This document shows positions 54,008 to 63,000 of a DNA stretch of 64,000 nt, in pieces. This stretch comes from Dyadobacter chenhuakuii (lineage in GTDB: Bacteria > Bacteroidota > Bacteroidia > Cytophagales > Spirosomataceae). The stretch covers positions 1 to 64,000 of the forward strand of contig NZ_CP099631.1 of the NCBI RefSeq assembly GCF_023821985.2, given 5' to 3'. The notes under the pieces were generated by a model. The model was not told the origin of the DNA and did no database searches. It saw only the letters and a list, made by a program, of their open reading frames with translations. A program made the translations under genes and the position numbers. Each line of letters starts with the position of its first letter. Positions within the stretch are counted from its first letter, which is position 1.

Positions 54008-55099
54008 ATGAAATTATTTAAAATAAGTTTACTGTTAATTTTCACAGTTTTCTGGCGATCATCCTTTGCATGCAGCTGCCTAAACGATTTTGACCGGCCA
54101 ATGCAGTTAGATGACCTGAAAAAGTACAATTTTATTGCCTTGGTACGTATTAATAGCGAGCAGGTTATCAAACCTTCCGATCCTAATACGATTGGGTTTC
54201 AAAGTCTTCTAAGCATCAAGGTTATCGAACAATTCAAGGGCCAAGTAACTGCCCAAATTATTGAAAATCAAGTCAATACTTCTTGTGATATAGGCGTCGA
54301 CATTGGAGAAGAGTGGCTGGTTTTTGCAACGGTGCCCAATGGAACTCCTGCAATGTTCCCCTGTGACCGGAACGTCCAATTTAAAGCCAAGGATGGGCTA
54401 CGGGATTGGCACTTTCAGGGAGGTTTCCGGCAGCTGGACGAACTTCGGATATTGTACGGACATAAAACCAGATTCAAACCAGACGGAATTTATGTTGAAC
54501 ATTATTCTAATGGGAAGAAAGAGTTAGAAGAAAATTATGTAAACGGCCTTAGAAATGGGAAAAGAACAGTTTACTATCCTAATGGCGGCATTTATGGGAA
54601 AGAGAATTATCTAGATGATTCTTTGCAAGGCGAAGCATCTTGGTATTATCCTTCCGGGCAGCTCTACGTCCGAAAGTATTTTGAGCGTGGACAGCCCAGA
54701 AATGTGACAAAGGTTTACTATGATTCAACGATTGACCAATCCTATAAAAACTTATTAATTAGGGATTTTTATAAATCCGAGGACTCATTGCGATTTGTGT
54801 ATGGACGCTTTCAACTCAAACATGAAAATGTATTTGATTCTTTTGGGCGAGAAGTTGTCTTTCGAGAGTTTGACCGGCTTGGAATTATCAGACACGAATC
54901 AATTTATAATCCTGAACCCGGTGTAGTGACCCGGATTTATTATCATAAGAATGGGACCGCAAAGGGAATCAGCTATACAAGGGACGGTAAGGATTATGGC
55001 CACTATCAGGAGTATGACGAGAACGGTGCGCCGAGCAAATCATGGGACTACGATCAAGACGGGCAGCAAATCAAGTCAAGTATCTGGATGAAAAAGTGA
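54008..55099 (+). CDS. Secreted protein: CSC/NTR-like N-terminus plus MORN repeats
   Basis: 363 residues. After a signal peptide, mature CSCLNDFDRPMQ resembles the start of TIMP/netrin-like (NTR) domains, which use an N-terminal Cys. From ~165, MORN_2-type repeats appear (GKKELEENYVNGLRNGKRTV, YYPNGGIYGKENYLDD, YYPSGQLYVRKYFERG). YwqK-type MORN_2 proteins are sometimes classed as antitoxins. Function unknown; likely envelope protein. Confidence 0.7.
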   Translation: MKLFKISLLLIFTVFWRSSFACSCLNDFDRPMQLDDLKKYNFIALVRINSEQVIKPSDPNTIGFQSLLSIKVIEQFKGQVTAQIIENQVNTSCDIGVDIGEEWLVFATVPNGTPAMFPCDRNVQFKAKDGLRDWHFQGGFRQLDELRILYGHKTRFKPDGIYVEHYSNGKKELEENYVNGLRNGKRTVYYPNGGIYGKENYLDDSLQGEASWYYPSGQLYVRKYFERGQPRNVTKVYYDSTIDQSYKNLLIRDFYKSEDSLRFVYGRFQLKHENVFDSFGREVVFREFDRLGIIRHESIYNPEPGVVTRIYYHKNGTAKGISYTRDGKDYGHYQEYDENGAPSKSWDYDQDGQQIKSSIWMKK

Positions 55100-55272
55100 T
55101 GTGCTAGACTAGTTGAGCCGAAAATTTTGTACGATCGAAAAAGCTGACTCTTCATCCACCTACCTGACTGGCAATTTGCCCAGCCACCCACAAGCACTAA
55201 ACATAACGCCTGTTATATAACAAGCTGTATTACACCGAAATAGACCTACACTAACCTTGTAAGCTCCTGAAA

Positions 55273-55380
55273 GTGAATGTTTTAATGGAGCGGCTAGGAG
55301 TTGAAGAGGACCTTTTTGTCTCAGTGCTGGGCGAAGGGATTGATTTGCGTAATATTGTTAGGGAAGTTAATGCTGAAAGA
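55273..55380 (+). pseudogene. LigD C-terminal fragment
   Basis: NVLMERLGVEEDLFVSVLGE then GIDLRNIVREVN matches the end of LigD at 22864-25557 (AMERLQGQGDLFSPVLGKGI DLRKIVGED). Only ~35 residues remain, so a former second ligD or a recombined copy once lay here. Confidence 0.8.
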
Positions 55381-55504
55381 AGTCAAAGTTTGCCTTTATT
55401 ACATTCTGAAAACATGTTGATTATGATCATTGCCACGAATTTTCCCGTTTTTATAAATTCAGTATATCCTAACTGTGACACATTGATTTGTGAGATGTCA
55501 CTTT

Positions 55505-55650
55505 AATGCACTGCTGAGGCGGTTCTTGATGCGCCTAGCGGCAGGGTCGCGAGAAACGGACATGAGTTTGAACATTTTATTCCTAATTTACACTGCGTAT
55601 AGACATCCGATGATAGTGAAAGAATTCTGCCGAATTGTTTTGACTATATA
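55505..55650 (+). repeat. Second copy of the 27291 repeat element
   Basis: GTTCTTGATGCGCCT at 55522-55536, then GCGGCAG, GAAACGGAC and CGAATTGTTTTG, in the same order as 27291-27383. It sits after the LigD fragment and before a small membrane protein. Confidence 0.6.
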
Positions 55651-55712
55651 TTGGCAATACGTGCTCCATGAAAGATCCGGCAGTTCCGACTAAATCCTAG
55701 ACTAACAAAGAA

Positions 55713-56129
55713 ATGATAGAAGAACACGACCTTACACTACCCACTTTGAACCAGGATAATGCAGTTAAAATTTACTCGAAAAGGGCAATTTTGGGTTTCT
55801 CGGTGTTTTTCTCCCCGGTGTTCGGAGGATTTTTACTACGTCAAAATCTACTAGACAGCAATAGAAAGAAAGAAGCCAATCTTATTTTGTTGATTTCAAT
55901 TGCCTTTACAGTGTTAACAATACTGATTGTGAACAGCCTACATACAAAAGGTGGCTCGTTTTCGTATCTTTTCAATATGGTATGGGGGGCAATCTTATCT
56001 GAGTATTTTTTTGGAAAATATTTCCCTGATGATAATTACGAATATAAGAAAATTTGGAAGGCGCTTTTAATATCAATCGCGATAACCGCTCCAATTATAT
56101 TGGCCATGATTTTTGCACCCGCAGGATAA
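55713..56129 (+). CDS. Membrane protein, about four TM
   Basis: 138 residues. TM-like segments AILGFSVFFSPVFGGFLL, LILLISIAFTVLTILIV, FSYLFNMVWGAILSEYFF and LLISIAITAPIILAMIF. No recognised family. Confidence 0.6.
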   Translation: MIEEHDLTLPTLNQDNAVKIYSKRAILGFSVFFSPVFGGFLLRQNLLDSNRKKEANLILLISIAFTVLTILIVNSLHTKGGSFSYLFNMVWGAILSEYFFGKYFPDDNYEYKKIWKALLISIAITAPIILAMIFAPAG

Positions 56130-57094
56130 TATTGACTACGGACGATAAGCACCGCGTCAAAACTCCGTTTTAGAGAATGGAAAATGCCAATTTTACACTC
56201 GAAAACCGGCTAGCTGTCAACCGATTTTAGTAGCAATGAGATATAAAACATCATACTAGCGTTACCTCAAAACTTATATTCTAAAATAACTTACTCACCG
56301 CTGTAACCCTACAACTATAAAACCTCCGTGGTTCTGCGTAACCGGATAACAATATATATAGCCTTTGGGAAAGTGATTTTGCTTTGGCTTTCTTTTCAGT
56401 TGTTGGCTCGTTTTCCTGGGGGAGAAAAGAAGCGGCGGATATCCTTAGCTTTCATTAATGGGTTGTTTGACTGGTGAATAACAGAATATGCAATATATGA
56501 ATGAGATCCAAACAAACATATTTTCAGTAAGTGCTGCTTGCAGCCGGTTACATATGAAGACAACAATTACTCAAAATTGGCTGTGTTAGCAACAAGAGAT
56601 CGGGTTTTGTAAACGAGAAGGGACTCAAATATTAATTGAGCTCAAAAGAATTCAACCTCTGTTCTGTAACCGGTTATTTACCCTCGAAATGCACAAGCGA
56701 GCCAAATCTAGAAGAATGATTGTTATAAGTCATGGGCAGTTGCCCGAGTTTATATATAAGATCCATAGTCGGTATCACTTCTCCGGGATTTTTTCAATTA
56801 TCTAGTAGTACTTGAAAATTGAATTTGTTAACGCTTGCTGACAAGCAAGAACTTGCAGTTAAGACAGTTAAGCGGATACTAAGCAGGTCGCCTTTGCACT
56901 ACGTTTTTCGTGTACACATAAGATTAACAATAACTTGGCGCCATCATTCGGCTATCAATGCTAAGTTTAGCCTATAAATTGTAGAATTAGTTTAATTTTC
57001 CTGAGTAAAACGATACTATTGGTTACTTAAGCGGATAAAACGCAGTATTTATAGTTTAGTTCAACTATTTATCACCATATCTTTTACAAACTTT
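56130..57094. other. Long gap with a gene relic
   Basis: No complete gene. 56356-56530 is the truncated copy of the 48880 gene 5' region (minus strand, MKAKDIRRFFSPPGKRANN then a stop). A CTGTCAACCGATTTTAGTAG element lies near 56212. The remainder shows no coding signal. Confidence 0.5.
56356..56530 (-). pseudogene. Truncated copy of the 48880 gene 5' end
   Basis: The upstream bases and first ~19 codons match 49280-49450 closely, but a stop then ends the frame. It records a duplication that also carried the promoter. Confidence 0.75.
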
Positions 57095-58351
57095 ATGAAA
57101 CGAATACTACTCTTTTTATCTTTCCTTTATCCACTAACTGGGTTCTGCCAGCAGTCAGAAATTGGTCAAGTTATATTACAGCCTATGCAAAAGAGGATAT
57201 TTAGGCAAGAAATTAATTCTTACAGCGAAATCGACGTACAATTTCAAATTCAAAAAACCAAAAAGAAAAAACCCCTAGTACCCACTCTGATGGCAACTGG
57301 GTTAATTCTTTCCAACGGTTATCAAAATCCTCAGAATGAGACCCTAGTAGATAAACGTCGAATCAATACCATAACCCTCTCATTCCTTACTGGTGTTGGG
57401 ATCTTAGCTTCGCACCGACGTGAGGCTGAAATTGTAGTAAAGCAGTACGCAACAGATGGGAAATTAATTAGCAGACTAAAAGTGCTAAAAAATAAAAATT
57501 CAGAGTATCGGGTGATAAAAGTTAGCGAAGAACCCGGTTTTCTGGTGATATCATTAATAAATCGAACTAAAAAACCTTTAACAATTATTGGATTAGGCAA
57601 AAGTGATTCGGATTCGACAATGCGTACAATGATGACGGACCCCTCTATCGATGGAGATGACAATGGCGGTGGACAGCCCTATGATGGAGGAACATTTGCC
57701 GCAGTTACAATTAGCGGGTCTAGCGGATCATCTCATTATATTTATTCTAACCGTGGTTCTGTACCTAATGATTCTTGGAGAGCTGGCAGCCCGTCAGGCC
57801 CTGGCGGCGGATCGGGTCATCCTGGTAGCGGTGGCGACGGAGGAGAATCCTCCGGTGCCCCATCACCAGAGGCAAAAAAATTAACCCGAGAATTTAACGA
57901 ATTCGGCGCAAATAAATGTGAGGCACGCTATATTGGAGATCACCTGGTTGATGTTCCTCTTATGGCTCCAACTTTAATTTTTAATAAGCGCCGAGCAGAG
58001 CAATATATGACTGATCATAATATGGAAGAGGCTAATACTGATGGGGCTTCTTCTGAGAATGCCTTAAAGCACGGCATAATGATCGCCTTGAACTATTGCA
58101 GTTTTGGAGAACAGCATGCCGAGACATTAGGCAACATCCATGAGATGTGTGGAGGAATAAACCAAAATCCAACCTCTGGGCAACTACAAATGGATAGAAA
58201 AAATAATCAAGTTGGGTTATTTATTGCAAAAAGCCAAGGGTGTAATGACACATCTTTATTACTTTTAACATTGCACACAGCATACCAAAATGGATCATTT
58301 CGGGACATTACGGGAAATCCAACACAATTGCTACCAGGACAAGAACCCTAA
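57095..58351 (+). CDS. Secreted protein with DUF6973-like toxin-type C-terminal domain
   Basis: 418 residues. Signal peptide ILLFLSFLYPLTGFC; a ~150-residue N-terminal region; a Gly/Ser-rich linker (210-255); and a C-terminal domain where SSENALKHGIMIALNYCSFG and IHEMCGG then MDRKNNQVGLFIAK match the A.RH...A, D/HE and MD..NN.VG pattern of DUF6973, found at the ends of polymorphic toxins. This looks like a secreted effector. The following gene is 6 bp downstream and may be its partner. Activity is inferred, not shown. Confidence 0.65.
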   Translation: MKRILLFLSFLYPLTGFCQQSEIGQVILQPMQKRIFRQEINSYSEIDVQFQIQKTKKKKPLVPTLMATGLILSNGYQNPQNETLVDKRRINTITLSFLTGVGILASHRREAEIVVKQYATDGKLISRLKVLKNKNSEYRVIKVSEEPGFLVISLINRTKKPLTIIGLGKSDSDSTMRTMMTDPSIDGDDNGGGQPYDGGTFAAVTISGSSGSSHYIYSNRGSVPNDSWRAGSPSGPGGGSGHPGSGGDGGESSGAPSPEAKKLTREFNEFGANKCEARYIGDHLVDVPLMAPTLIFNKRRAEQYMTDHNMEEANTDGASSENALKHGIMIALNYCSFGEQHAETLGNIHEMCGGINQNPTSGQLQMDRKNNQVGLFIAKSQGCNDTSLLLLTLHTAYQNGSFRDITGNPTQLLPGQEP

Positions 58352-58357
58352 AAATTC

Positions 58358-58930
58358 ATGAGAAGCATTCTAATTGCCTTAGTTATATTTTCCATGCAAG
58401 TGTATATCTATCCAAATGTCGGTTTCCAGAACAAACACGTAGATATCAAAATTGGTGGTACAAAATGGGCTCTTCCGTCCACTGTTGGCGATGCAGTGAA
58501 ACGACATGCCCTAAACTATAAGCCTCCTGGTTATTATTATAAAAATTATCCAAATAAAATGGAGGTCATATTAAGTGTCAATGATCAGCCAGGTGATTAT
58601 TTCAAAGAGAATCAGCCTAAGGAGGCATTGTTTGACAGAACACTTAATGGCTATATTTTTCGGTTCCCCCAGAATCAAATTAACTACGATTCATTAAAAG
58701 TTGACATTGAAACAACGTACAAAAAGAAATTTAAATTGACTAAAGGGCGCAAGGAGGCAACGACTTTACGCGAGGATCAAATGCAATTCGAATACGACTT
58801 TCTTATGGTCGATGACAAATTAACTATCGGCATACATAAAAGTCCTACCCTGGTGGTAGTTAGATACATGTATGGTATGTCAATAGGTAAGATGGGTGTA
58901 AAAATGGGTAGCTATTTGCATAAACGTTGA
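58358..58930 (+). CDS. Secreted hypothetical protein, candidate immunity partner
   Basis: 190 residues with a signal peptide (SILIALVIFSMQVYIYP). The mature part is mixed (IKIGGTKWALPSTVGDAVKR). Starts 6 bp after the DUF6973-like gene, so co-transcribed. Its export matches an effector that also enters the envelope, which supports but does not prove immunity. Confidence 0.55.
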   Translation: MRSILIALVIFSMQVYIYPNVGFQNKHVDIKIGGTKWALPSTVGDAVKRHALNYKPPGYYYKNYPNKMEVILSVNDQPGDYFKENQPKEALFDRTLNGYIFRFPQNQINYDSLKVDIETTYKKKFKLTKGRKEATTLREDQMQFEYDFLMVDDKLTIGIHKSPTLVVVRYMYGMSIGKMGVKMGSYLHKR

Positions 58931-59060
58931 CTTGGTGAGGTCTGAATATTTAACAAAGATCTTGTAATCATCAATTGAGACAGTAAACTAAATCCAATCA
59001 ACAAATTGCCAAAATTGAATAATCGTTTCGAGACACTATCTCAAAATCTGTTCAAAATTT

Positions 59061-59089
59061 AAATCGGGGTTGCAAACCCCGATTTTTTT
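59061..59089 (+). terminator. Strong rho-independent terminator
   Basis: Arms AAATCGGGGTT (59061-59071) and AACCCCGATTT (59075-59085) with a GCA loop, followed by TTTT. It terminates the 57095-58930 transcript. Confidence 0.85.
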
Positions 59090-59110
59090 AAATTAAACAA
59101 AACACAGCTT

Positions 59111-59370
59111 ATGAGACCAGAAGATTTGTTGACTGATAAGTTTTAAAGCAATTCACCAGCTGCGACAAACTCAATGACTTTCTTGGCCAATTATAGAAGC
59201 AGGGCATTGAGAAAATGCTTGGAGGAGAGCTGGATGGACACTTAGGATATGACAACCTTGAACAGTCGCTCAGTACTTACTCCGATAACGGTTATGGGAA
59301 AAAGCTGGCTAAAACCAGTTATGGGGAATCGGAAATACGTATGCCCTACAAACGTATGCTACTGGAATAG
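59111..59370 (+). pseudogene. IS256-family transposase N-terminal relic
   Basis: After RPEDLLTDKF and a frame slip, KQFTSCDKLNDFLGQL, stop, KQGIEKMLGGELDGHLGY and NGYGKKLAKTSYGESEIR match the N-terminus of IS256-type transposases (KQGIEKML.GELDGHLGY is characteristic). The catalytic DDE part is absent. It ends where recurring motif copy d begins. Confidence 0.8.
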
Positions 59371-59436
59371 GTTGTAGGAAATACTACATCAAAGATCTAA
59401 AGGTGCTCCTAAACTAAATGCTGGAAACTTACTCTT
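59370..59436 (+). repeat. Recurring motif copy d
   Basis: GGTTGTAGGAAATACTACAT at 59370-59389, then CAAAGATCT and AAACTAAATGCTGGAA. It directly follows the IS256 relic, which suggests the motif is an insertion-sequence end. Confidence 0.65.
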
Positions 59437-59513
59437 CTCCTACTTTTCTCCCATCTAGTTCAAAGGATATCTCTAGTCCAAATGAACAACGGTGTCTTAT
59501 TCTCAGTGACTTC

Positions 59514-60563
59514 TTACAAATTGCCCTTACCTATCTGAAACTGATCGAAAGGTTTGTGCTTGTCGATTCGTTCCCTTGCTTCCATTAGTAGGTTATGGAT
59601 TTTTCTTTCGAGCTCTTTTTTGGGAGGTAGCTCTGTCCAGTATTCGGCTACTACGATTCCATCCTTGTGCATTTCAAGCAATTCAACCTGTTCCCTGCTG
59701 CTCTCGGCACATAAAATTAAACCCACTGGGGCAAGCTCGCCTTCTTTTCGTTCATACTTATCAAGCCATTTCAAGTACAATTCCATCTGCCCTTTATGCT
59801 TCGCTTCGAATTTTCCTAGCTTTAATTCGATAGCCACGAGGCGTTTTAAATTCCGATGGTAAAACAATAAGTCCAAGTGAAAATCTTCCCCATCTATTAT
59901 CATTCGCTTCTGACGCTCAACAAATGCAAATCCTTTTCCTAATTCTAATATAAAAGACTCCAAATCGCGCAAGATAGCCTGTTCTAGGTCCTTTTCAAGA
60001 TATGTATTTCGTAATCCCAAAAAATCCAGAAAGTATGGATCTTTAAAATTATCATGGATTGCCGGATGATTGCTAGTGTTTTGCAGGTTGGATATTTCTA
60101 TCCTTTCAAATGCCTTACTGGCTATTAGTTTTCTGAGATCTCTTACTCCAAGTCCTTGATCAGCGACTATTTTGGCATAGAAAAGCTTAGCCGGGTCATT
60201 TTTAAGCGGTAACAGTACTAGAATATGCGACCAACTCAATTGTCGTGACACTGTCACGACAATTGCTTCATCCTTGAATTGCTCGGCAAACTGCAACATT
60301 CGACGAAGATTTTTCTCCTCGAAATTCCGGCCATACTTTTCCGCCAGATGTAGTGACAGGGTCACTACAATCCTTTTCCCATAATCAGCCCGCTTGGTTT
60401 CCAAGATATTAAGGTTAATGCGATGACCGATTTGCCAAAAAAGCATTGTGATTGCACTATTTGCTTGAAGGACCACCTTCTCCTGACCCTGTTCAATAAG
60501 CTTTGATATTTCAAGGAGTAAGTCATCCTCTGATTGTAACACAATCGCACGCTCTCTACTCAT
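59514..60563 (-). CDS. DUF1016/YhcG-type PD-(D/E)XK nuclease
   Basis: 349 residues, complete. An N-terminal helical DUF1016 domain (IGHRINLNILETKRADYGKR, YGRNFEEKNLRRM) and a C-terminal nuclease with FHLDLLFYHR (D231), AIELKLG (E246, K248) and HKGQMELYLKWLDKYERK. The family (E. coli YhcG) appears in many accessory regions and may act in DNA defence or repair; it is not placed in a known system here. No methylase or ATPase partner is adjacent. Confidence 0.9.
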   Translation of the reverse strand: MSRERAIVLQSEDDLLLEISKLIEQGQEKVVLQANSAITMLFWQIGHRINLNILETKRADYGKRIVVTLSLHLAEKYGRNFEEKNLRRMLQFAEQFKDEAIVVTVSRQLSWSHILVLLPLKNDPAKLFYAKIVADQGLGVRDLRKLIASKAFERIEISNLQNTSNHPAIHDNFKDPYFLDFLGLRNTYLEKDLEQAILRDLESFILELGKGFAFVERQKRMIIDGEDFHLDLLFYHRNLKRLVAIELKLGKFEAKHKGQMELYLKWLDKYERKEGELAPVGLILCAESSREQVELLEMHKDGIVVAEYWTELPPKKELERKIHNLLMEARERIDKHKPFDQFQIGKGNL

Positions 60564-60949
60564 ACAGATTAGATCAATTCAGGTTAAATGGTATCGGTAA
60601 GACCCTTTTTGCAAAACTAGATATTACTTTGCCTATTTGCTAAGCTGATACTTGAAAAGCGCTAATGCTCCGTTATTATGAACACAAGTGTGAAGTAAAT
60701 ACCCCTTGGTCTATTTAGGATCAGCGCTGTATATAAGCCTGGTAAAATAGACTTATAGCATTTTAAGAACGCCCCTTTTTAAAATGCCCAGCATAAACAA
60801 GTTGGAAAACGGGCGGCCTCCACGGTGCGTACCGCGAATTGTTTCATGTAGTATTTCGGACAACCAAAATATGGTGATCGTAAGTTGTTTAGGCTTGCGG
60901 AATACCAAACATAAGTCTCTAAGCATTTCGTGCTTTTAAGATATATTGG
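60564..60949. other. Intergenic with recurring motif copy e (reverse)
   Basis: 60841-60865 is the reverse-complement of the motif (read on the minus strand, GGTTGTCCGAAATACTACAT). No gene seen. Confidence 0.5.
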
Positions 60950-61552
60950 CTATTGTAGTTTCCCAAGCTCCGATTCAGCTCCAAGGTCAATCTTACCCTT
61001 CAAGATCTTATAAACAGTTGCCGATGATGGAATCGAGAACGCTTGCATAATATCTCTGATTGTACTTCCATCCTTATACGCTTTCAAAACCATTGGTGCA
61101 ATTTTTTGGTAACGGGGGCTTAGGCCCTTTTTCCTCCCTCCCACCCGGCCCCGGGCCCTGGCGGCTTCAAGTCCCGCATTTGTCCGGCGAATCAATCTTT
61201 TCCGCTCATGTTGGGAAAGAATAGCAAACAATTGAAAAATGAATTCTCCATGAGGGGTAGTTGTATCAATCAGCGGTTGACTCACACTTTTGAATAGAAT
61301 ACCTTTTTGATTCCATGTATCGATAAGAACAATGAGCTCCAACGTTGTCCTTCCAAGCCGGTCAATGTCCCAGACATTCACTTCATCGCCTGGCCGTAAC
61401 TGTTCAAGCATCTTATCATACTCTGGTCGATGTTTGCTCGCCCCAGAAATTTTCTCCGTAAAGATCTTCTCACAGCCCTCTCGTTTCAAGGCATCAACTT
61501 GCAACTCATAATTTTGCTCATCCTTTGAGACACGGATATACCCAAATTTCAT
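60950..61552 (-). CDS. Serine site-specific recombinase (resolvase), second copy
   Basis: 200 residues from ATG 61552; the longer start at 61666 has no homology. GYIRVSKDEQN starts the catalytic domain (active serine S9), with WDIDRLGRTT, LSQHERKRLIRRTNAGLEAA and ARARGRVGGR, then a C-terminal HTH. A distinct paralogue of the resolvase at 8545. Adjacent non-coding DNA (61553-61924) could hold its site. Confidence 0.93.
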   Translation of the reverse strand: MKFGYIRVSKDEQNYELQVDALKREGCEKIFTEKISGASKHRPEYDKMLEQLRPGDEVNVWDIDRLGRTTLELIVLIDTWNQKGILFKSVSQPLIDTTTPHGEFIFQLFAILSQHERKRLIRRTNAGLEAARARGRVGGRKKGLSPRYQKIAPMVLKAYKDGSTIRDIMQAFSIPSSATVYKILKGKIDLGAESELGKLQ

Positions 61553-61666
61553 ATTTGTTTCACAAAACTCATTAAGTTGGCAAATAAATGAAATTTGATT
61601 TCGCAAACAACAACATGAAACAAAATGTTGGAGATTTAAATATTCGGAAACCGAGGCAAGAGCCAT

Positions 61667-61924
61667 TTCATTTTATCGATCGTTTTCGCGAACAACCGAG
61701 ATGCGCAAAATAGCTCATGTGCTCATTATTGCTTGGCTAAGCGCGCGCTAATTATTGCCACATAACTGGCCGTTAACTGTGCCAGTTTTCTGATGTTCAT
61801 TATATGGAGCTGTTGAACCCTTCTAAAAAAACTTTTGAATGGCAAAAGGGTATGACATAAGGCTGTCACTAACCACCCCGACCTTTGTAAAAACAAACAG
61901 CAAATAGTTTAAACACAGGCAAAG
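61667..61924. other. Intergenic promoter region
   Basis: Non-coding. A Bacteroidetes-type promoter (TTTG at 61884-61887, TAGTTTA at 61905-61911, 17-bp spacing) precedes the Rid-family gene. The spacing fits the usual -33/-7 pattern loosely. Confidence 0.4.
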
Positions 61925-62317
61925 ATGCAAAAGAACACAACGGATCCTTGGGAATGGGGTAAGTACACAAATTCCGTACAAGCAGTCGAAATTAAAGAGC
62001 CAACGGGAACGCTTTATTGCTCCGGGCAAGTTGCCATTGATGCTAATGGCCAGCCTGTTGCCGCTGACATGAATACACAGTTGGAACTGACAATCAAGAA
62101 TCTGGAGCACCTCATTAGTGAGGCTGGTTATGAGCCAGGTGGCATTGTCAGACTGAACGTGTACACAACGTCGACACAAGAGTTTTTCACCAGCTGTGTG
62201 CAGACTTATCAAGCCTGGATTGCAAAGCACGGCATCAAGCAAGCCACAACCATGCTCGAAGTAAAAGGTTTGTTTGGCGGGCTTACCGTTGAACTTGAGG
62301 CAACAGTGGTAAAGTAA
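61925..62317 (+). CDS. Rid-family (RidA-like) protein, catalytic Arg apparently missing
   Basis: 130 residues with the YjgF/RidA fold: LYCSGQVAID (30-39), IVRLNVYTTS (74-83), and ELEATVVK at the end. In active RidA an arginine in the PxR region binds the imine; here the region reads KQATTMLEV, with no Arg. So it may belong to a Rid subgroup without imine deaminase activity. A strong terminator follows at 62334-62369. Confidence 0.85.
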   Translation: MQKNTTDPWEWGKYTNSVQAVEIKEPTGTLYCSGQVAIDANGQPVAADMNTQLELTIKNLEHLISEAGYEPGGIVRLNVYTTSTQEFFTSCVQTYQAWIAKHGIKQATTMLEVKGLFGGLTVELEATVVK

Positions 62318-62333
62318 TGAGTTTTAGAATTTG

Positions 62334-62369
62334 AATAAAGGAGCCCATTTTCGGGCTCCTTTATTTTGC
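62334..62369 (+). terminator. Rho-independent terminator
   Basis: Arms AATAAAGGAGCCC (62334-62346) and GGGCTCCTTTATT (62353-62365) with an ATTTTC loop, followed by TTGC. A perfect 13-bp stem. Confidence 0.85.
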
Positions 62370-62397
62370 TTATTTGTACTTTGATTCCAAGATCAAT

Positions 62398-63000
62398 ATG
62401 ACCAACGAAACGGCAATCAAATTCAGCCCTTCAAGCCGGCAAGAATGGCGGGAATGGTTACAGGAAAACCATTCACTTACACAATCTGTCTGGCTAGTCT
62501 ACCATAAGAAAAGCGCACAGGTGCCCAACATATCTTGGAGTGAAGCTGTCGATGAGGCCATTTGTTTCGGTTGGATAGACAGTCTTTCCAGACCATTAGA
62601 TAAGGAACGGTATATCCAGTTTTTCAGCAAAAGAAAGCCCGGTAGCGGTTGGTCAAAAATAAATAAGAATAAAGCCGAAAAACTCATTGAAGCTGGTTTG
62701 ATGCAGCAGGCAGGTTATGATGCCATTGAGGCTGCCAGAAAAAATGGATCCTGGTCTCTTTTGGATGAAGTTGAAGAACTTGTAGTTCCTGATGACCTTC
62801 AAAAAGCCTTCGCCGATAAATCCGTTGCGAACAGCTTCTTCCAAAAATTGAGCAGATCGGACAAACGGAATTTGTTACAATGGCTGGTTTTAGCAAAAAA
62901 GACGGAAACCCGTCAAAAGCGGATCAAAGAAATTGTTGAATTTGCGGATCAAAATTTAAAGCCAAGGATACTTAAATGGACAAAAAAAACTGGGCTGTGA
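62398..63000 (+). CDS. YdeI/OmpD-associated family protein
   Basis: 200 residues from ATG 62398. PSSRQEWREWLQENHS, QSVWLVYHKKSAQVPNISWS and EAVDEAICFGWIDSLSRPLD are the N-terminal signature of YdeI/OmdA proteins. C-terminal LQWLVLAKKTETRQKRIKEI is typical too. Function is not well defined; linked in some species to cationic peptide resistance. Confidence 0.85.
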   Translation: MTNETAIKFSPSSRQEWREWLQENHSLTQSVWLVYHKKSAQVPNISWSEAVDEAICFGWIDSLSRPLDKERYIQFFSKRKPGSGWSKINKNKAEKLIEAGLMQQAGYDAIEAARKNGSWSLLDEVEELVVPDDLQKAFADKSVANSFFQKLSRSDKRNLLQWLVLAKKTETRQKRIKEIVEFADQNLKPRILKWTKKTGL

